Shown here in pieces: positions 7,625 through 8,805 of a stretch of DNA of 8,805 bases. Source of the DNA: JBBRLA01 sp038231615. Lineage in GTDB: Bacteria > Myxococcota_A > Polyangia > Palsa-1104 > JAEUJZ01. How positions within the stretch are numbered: the stretch's first letter is position 1; each line of letters begins with the position of its first letter. Location: NCBI GenBank assembly GCA_038231615.1, contig JBBRLA010000349.1, positions 1 through 8,805 of the forward strand. The letters are read 5' to 3'. Under the pieces are notes generated by a model. The model did no database searches, was not told the DNA's origin, and saw only the letters and a list, made by a program, of their open reading frames with translations. The translations under genes and the position numbers were made by a program.

Positions 7625-7652
7625 AACCAAAGAGTACGGAGGGGCAGCCAGG

Positions 7653-8441
7653 TCAGTTGGTTTCAAGGCAGAAGGTGACCTTTTCCGGGCCGTGGTTCTC
7701 GATTTCGATGCGGAAGACCCCGCGCTTCTTCGGGTTCCATGAGACCAGCGCCTCGTCCGTGGCCCTGCTGATCAGGTTGCCGTCATGATCCGTCACGCCG
7801 ATCTGGAGATACCCCGACGCGCTTCCCGAGATTGCCACCATGGCCCGCTCGCCTCCCTCGTAGATCACCTGGTAGATGATCTTCACCCTGGGCGAGAGCT
7901 GATCGCAGGTCTGCTGGGGGCCCATGACATCCCCGCGAATGATCACCTCGCTCTGGGCGATCCGGTCGAGGAGGGCCAGCATGGCGTGCTCCAGCGGCCC
8001 CGGGGGCGATGGCAGGAGACCGCGGGCCTCGGCCAGCAGAGCTGCCGGATCGGGGGTGTCGACGGTGACGCGGTTGGGGCCGTTGGCCGGCGGTTCCCGG
8101 AACATCCCCTCGTCGGCGCCTGTCTGCGAGAGTGAGAGCCTTCGGGGAGGGGGCGCCTGCGCGATGAGATGCGCGGCGGCGATGAGGATCAGGGGGCTCT
8201 TGGCCTTGCGGCCCAGGTCGGCGATCAGCCGGCCCTCGTGTCGCAGTTCGACGTATCGGGCACGGCGCGAGTCGTACTGGCTGAGCCGTTGTGGATCGGA
8301 TTCGTGGTTGGTCGGAGCCGCAGCCGGGCGCTGGACCGGGCGGGCGGGTTGTCGGGGCCCAGTCTTGGCGAGACCCGGCTGGATGCCGGTCCCGGATAGG
8401 GCCAGCCAGGAGAGAAACATTGCGTGAAGCGGGTATTTCAT
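7653..8441 (-). CDS. Secreted protein with a pre-peptidase-like C-terminal beta domain
   Basis: 262 aa. Residues 1-26 are a signal peptide (MKYPLHAMFLSWLALSG...GLA). A Pro/Ala-rich linker (30-47) follows. Residues 52-165 look helical: ARYVELRHEGRLIADLGRKAKSPLILIAAAHLIAQ, then AALLAEARGLL and LEHAMLALLDRI. A compact beta domain covers 186-262: KIIYQVIYEGGERAMVAISG, LQIGVTDHDGNLI, SWNPKKRGVFRIEIENHG and FCLETN at the end. That pattern (sugar-binding-like sandwich, DxDGNLI turn, W-P-x4-G-xF-xI-xV-xN) resembles the pre-peptidase C-terminal (PPC) domain, often appended to secreted proteins; no protease domain is present. Start at 8441 is supported by CCTGGAG 8 bases upstream and an extended -10 further up. 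An in-frame start at 8507 would bury the signal peptide. Function unknown. Confidence 0.75.
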   Translation of the reverse strand: MKYPLHAMFLSWLALSGTGIQPGLAKTGPRQPARPVQRPAAAPTNHESDPQRLSQYDSRRARYVELRHEGRLIADLGRKAKSPLILIAAAHLIAQAPPPRRLSLSQTGADEGMFREPPANGPNRVTVDTPDPAALLAEARGLLPSPPGPLEHAMLALLDRIAQSEVIIRGDVMGPQQTCDQLSPRVKIIYQVIYEGGERAMVAISGSASGYLQIGVTDHDGNLISRATDEALVSWNPKKRGVFRIEIENHGPEKVTFCLETN

Positions 8442-8461
8442 CGGAAAGCTCCAGGTGAGGA

Positions 8462-8470
8462 GGTCTAGCA
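8462..8470 (-). promoter_or_regulatory. Extended -10 element of the secreted-protein gene
   Basis: Read on the minus strand this is TGCTAGACC, a TG-n plus TAGACC close to the -10 boxes of the tRNA unit (TAGACT) and pssA (TAAGCT). The predicted transcript start near 8455 leaves a leader of about 14 nt holding the GGAG ribosome binding site. Confidence 0.5.
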
Positions 8471-8552
8471 GAAAGGCGCGTCCATCGGCGCCGCTGTGCC
8501 TCGACATCGCCAGGAGGGAGGCGGTTCTGAAGCGCGCTGTCCGGCAGGCGCG

Positions 8553-8714
8553 GTGGCGGGTTCAAGAGAAGGCTTCGGACTGGCTCTTTCGAGCCGGCTC
8601 TTTCGAGTGGCGGGTTCAAGCAGCGGTGGCGGGTTCAAGCAGCGGTGGCGGGTTCAAGCAACGGTGGTGGTTCAAGCAGCGGTGGTGAGTTCAAGCGGCG
8701 GTGGCGGGTTCAAG
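8553..8714. repeat. 19-bp tandem array (gtggcgggttcaag core)
   Basis: Cores begin at 8553, 8607, 8626, 8645, 8664, 8682 and 8701. From 8607 onward the spacing is 19, 19, 19, 18 and 19, with cagcg-like linkers. Copies at 8607, 8626, 8645 and 8701 have the exact core; the one at 8664 lacks a base and the one at 8682 has two changes. There is a further copy at 8774. Confidence 0.9.
8582..8607. repeat. Two copies of ggctctttcgag, 14 bp apart
   Basis: The exact 12-mer lies at 8582-8593 and 8596-8607, separated by cc. It sits between the isolated first copy and the main run of the 19-bp array. Confidence 0.8.
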
Positions 8715-8805
8715 TGGCGGGCCTGGGCATCCGTCACCTGCCGCATCGGCTGGGGCCGATGTCGAGGGCCTGGGTGGCGGGTTCAAGTAGCGGGCCTGGG
8801 CATCC
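8701..8805. repeat. 32-bp direct repeat with 73-bp period, running off the window
   Basis: 8701-8732 and 8774-8805 match at 31 of 32 positions. Each is a 19-bp-array core plus gggcctgggcatcc. Between them lie the catcggc/gccgatg hairpin and another gggcctggg. The second copy reaches the window end, so a longer array may continue beyond. Confidence 0.85.

Larger units (their letters stand above)
8442..8805. other. Non-coding, repeat-filled end of the window
   Basis: Apart from the promoter of the minus-strand gene, no gene is supported here. A plus-strand frame from 8455 is open for 77 codons, but it has no ribosome binding site and runs through repeats with a 19-bp period, which is not a multiple of three. 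The stretch holds the repeats listed separately and a 7-bp hairpin, catcggc/gccgatg (8744-8750 with 8755-8761, loop tggg). Confidence 0.55.

Noticed and set aside
7625..7652. Bidirectional terminator between the converging genes
   Set aside because: The 28-bp gap contains no inverted repeat or T-run.
8455..8688. Small plus-strand gene of 77 codons
   Set aside because: No ribosome binding site, overlaps the promoter of the minus-strand gene, and ends in 19-bp repeats that shift frame each unit.
8553..8805. CRISPR array
   Set aside because: The repeats are 19 bp apart with no unique spacers of 25-40 bp, and the cores themselves vary.

Overview
The window is GC-rich chromosomal DNA from a Gram-negative bacterium. 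Four things point to a deltaproteobacterial-type lineage such as Myxococcota or a relative: the gene order ribD-ribE-ribBA-ribH-nusB, an outer-membrane barrel of the kind found in front of OmpA domains there, a secreted protein with a pre-peptidase-like C-terminal domain, and extended -10 promoters. This placement is inference; no rRNA is present.

Layout. Positions 1-78 are the 3' end of an unidentified gene. Positions 79-430 hold no convincing gene but contain a small transposon-like inverted repeat inside 14-bp direct repeats, then five 15-bp tandem repeats. A secreted beta-barrel gene follows (431-1399). Next comes a tRNA unit with its own promoter (tRNA-Gln CTG, tRNA-Glu CTC), closed by a strong intrinsic terminator. 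A non-coding gap (1747-2100) carries two DnaA-box-like sites. The plus-strand operon ribD, ribE, ribBA, ribH, nusB runs from 2101 to 6642 with overlaps or a 2-bp gap. pssA follows with what looks like its own leaderless promoter. A minus-strand gene for a secreted protein converges on it (7653-8441). The last 360 bp (8442-8805) are mainly tandem and dispersed repeats.

How the genes work together. RibBA supplies 3,4-dihydroxy-2-butanone 4-phosphate, RibD carries out the deaminase and reductase steps, RibH makes lumazine and RibE makes riboflavin. The GTP cyclohydrolase II half of RibBA has lost much of its normal active-site loop, so the GTP-opening step may come from a gene elsewhere. NusB (antitermination, rRNA synthesis) and PssA (phosphatidylserine synthesis) are housekeeping passengers.

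The most unusual feature is one DNA repeat family (a 24-bp core with an optional 9-bp spacer, encoding PRSLD[RS]E with GAQA/APQA linkers) found inside three genes of the same operon, always in the same reading frame. There is one worn copy at the end of ribD, three copies at the end of ribBA, and about nine copies forming a roughly 99-residue insertion between helices 2 and 3 of NusB. It looks like a protein-tolerated repeat element that has seeded and expanded locally.
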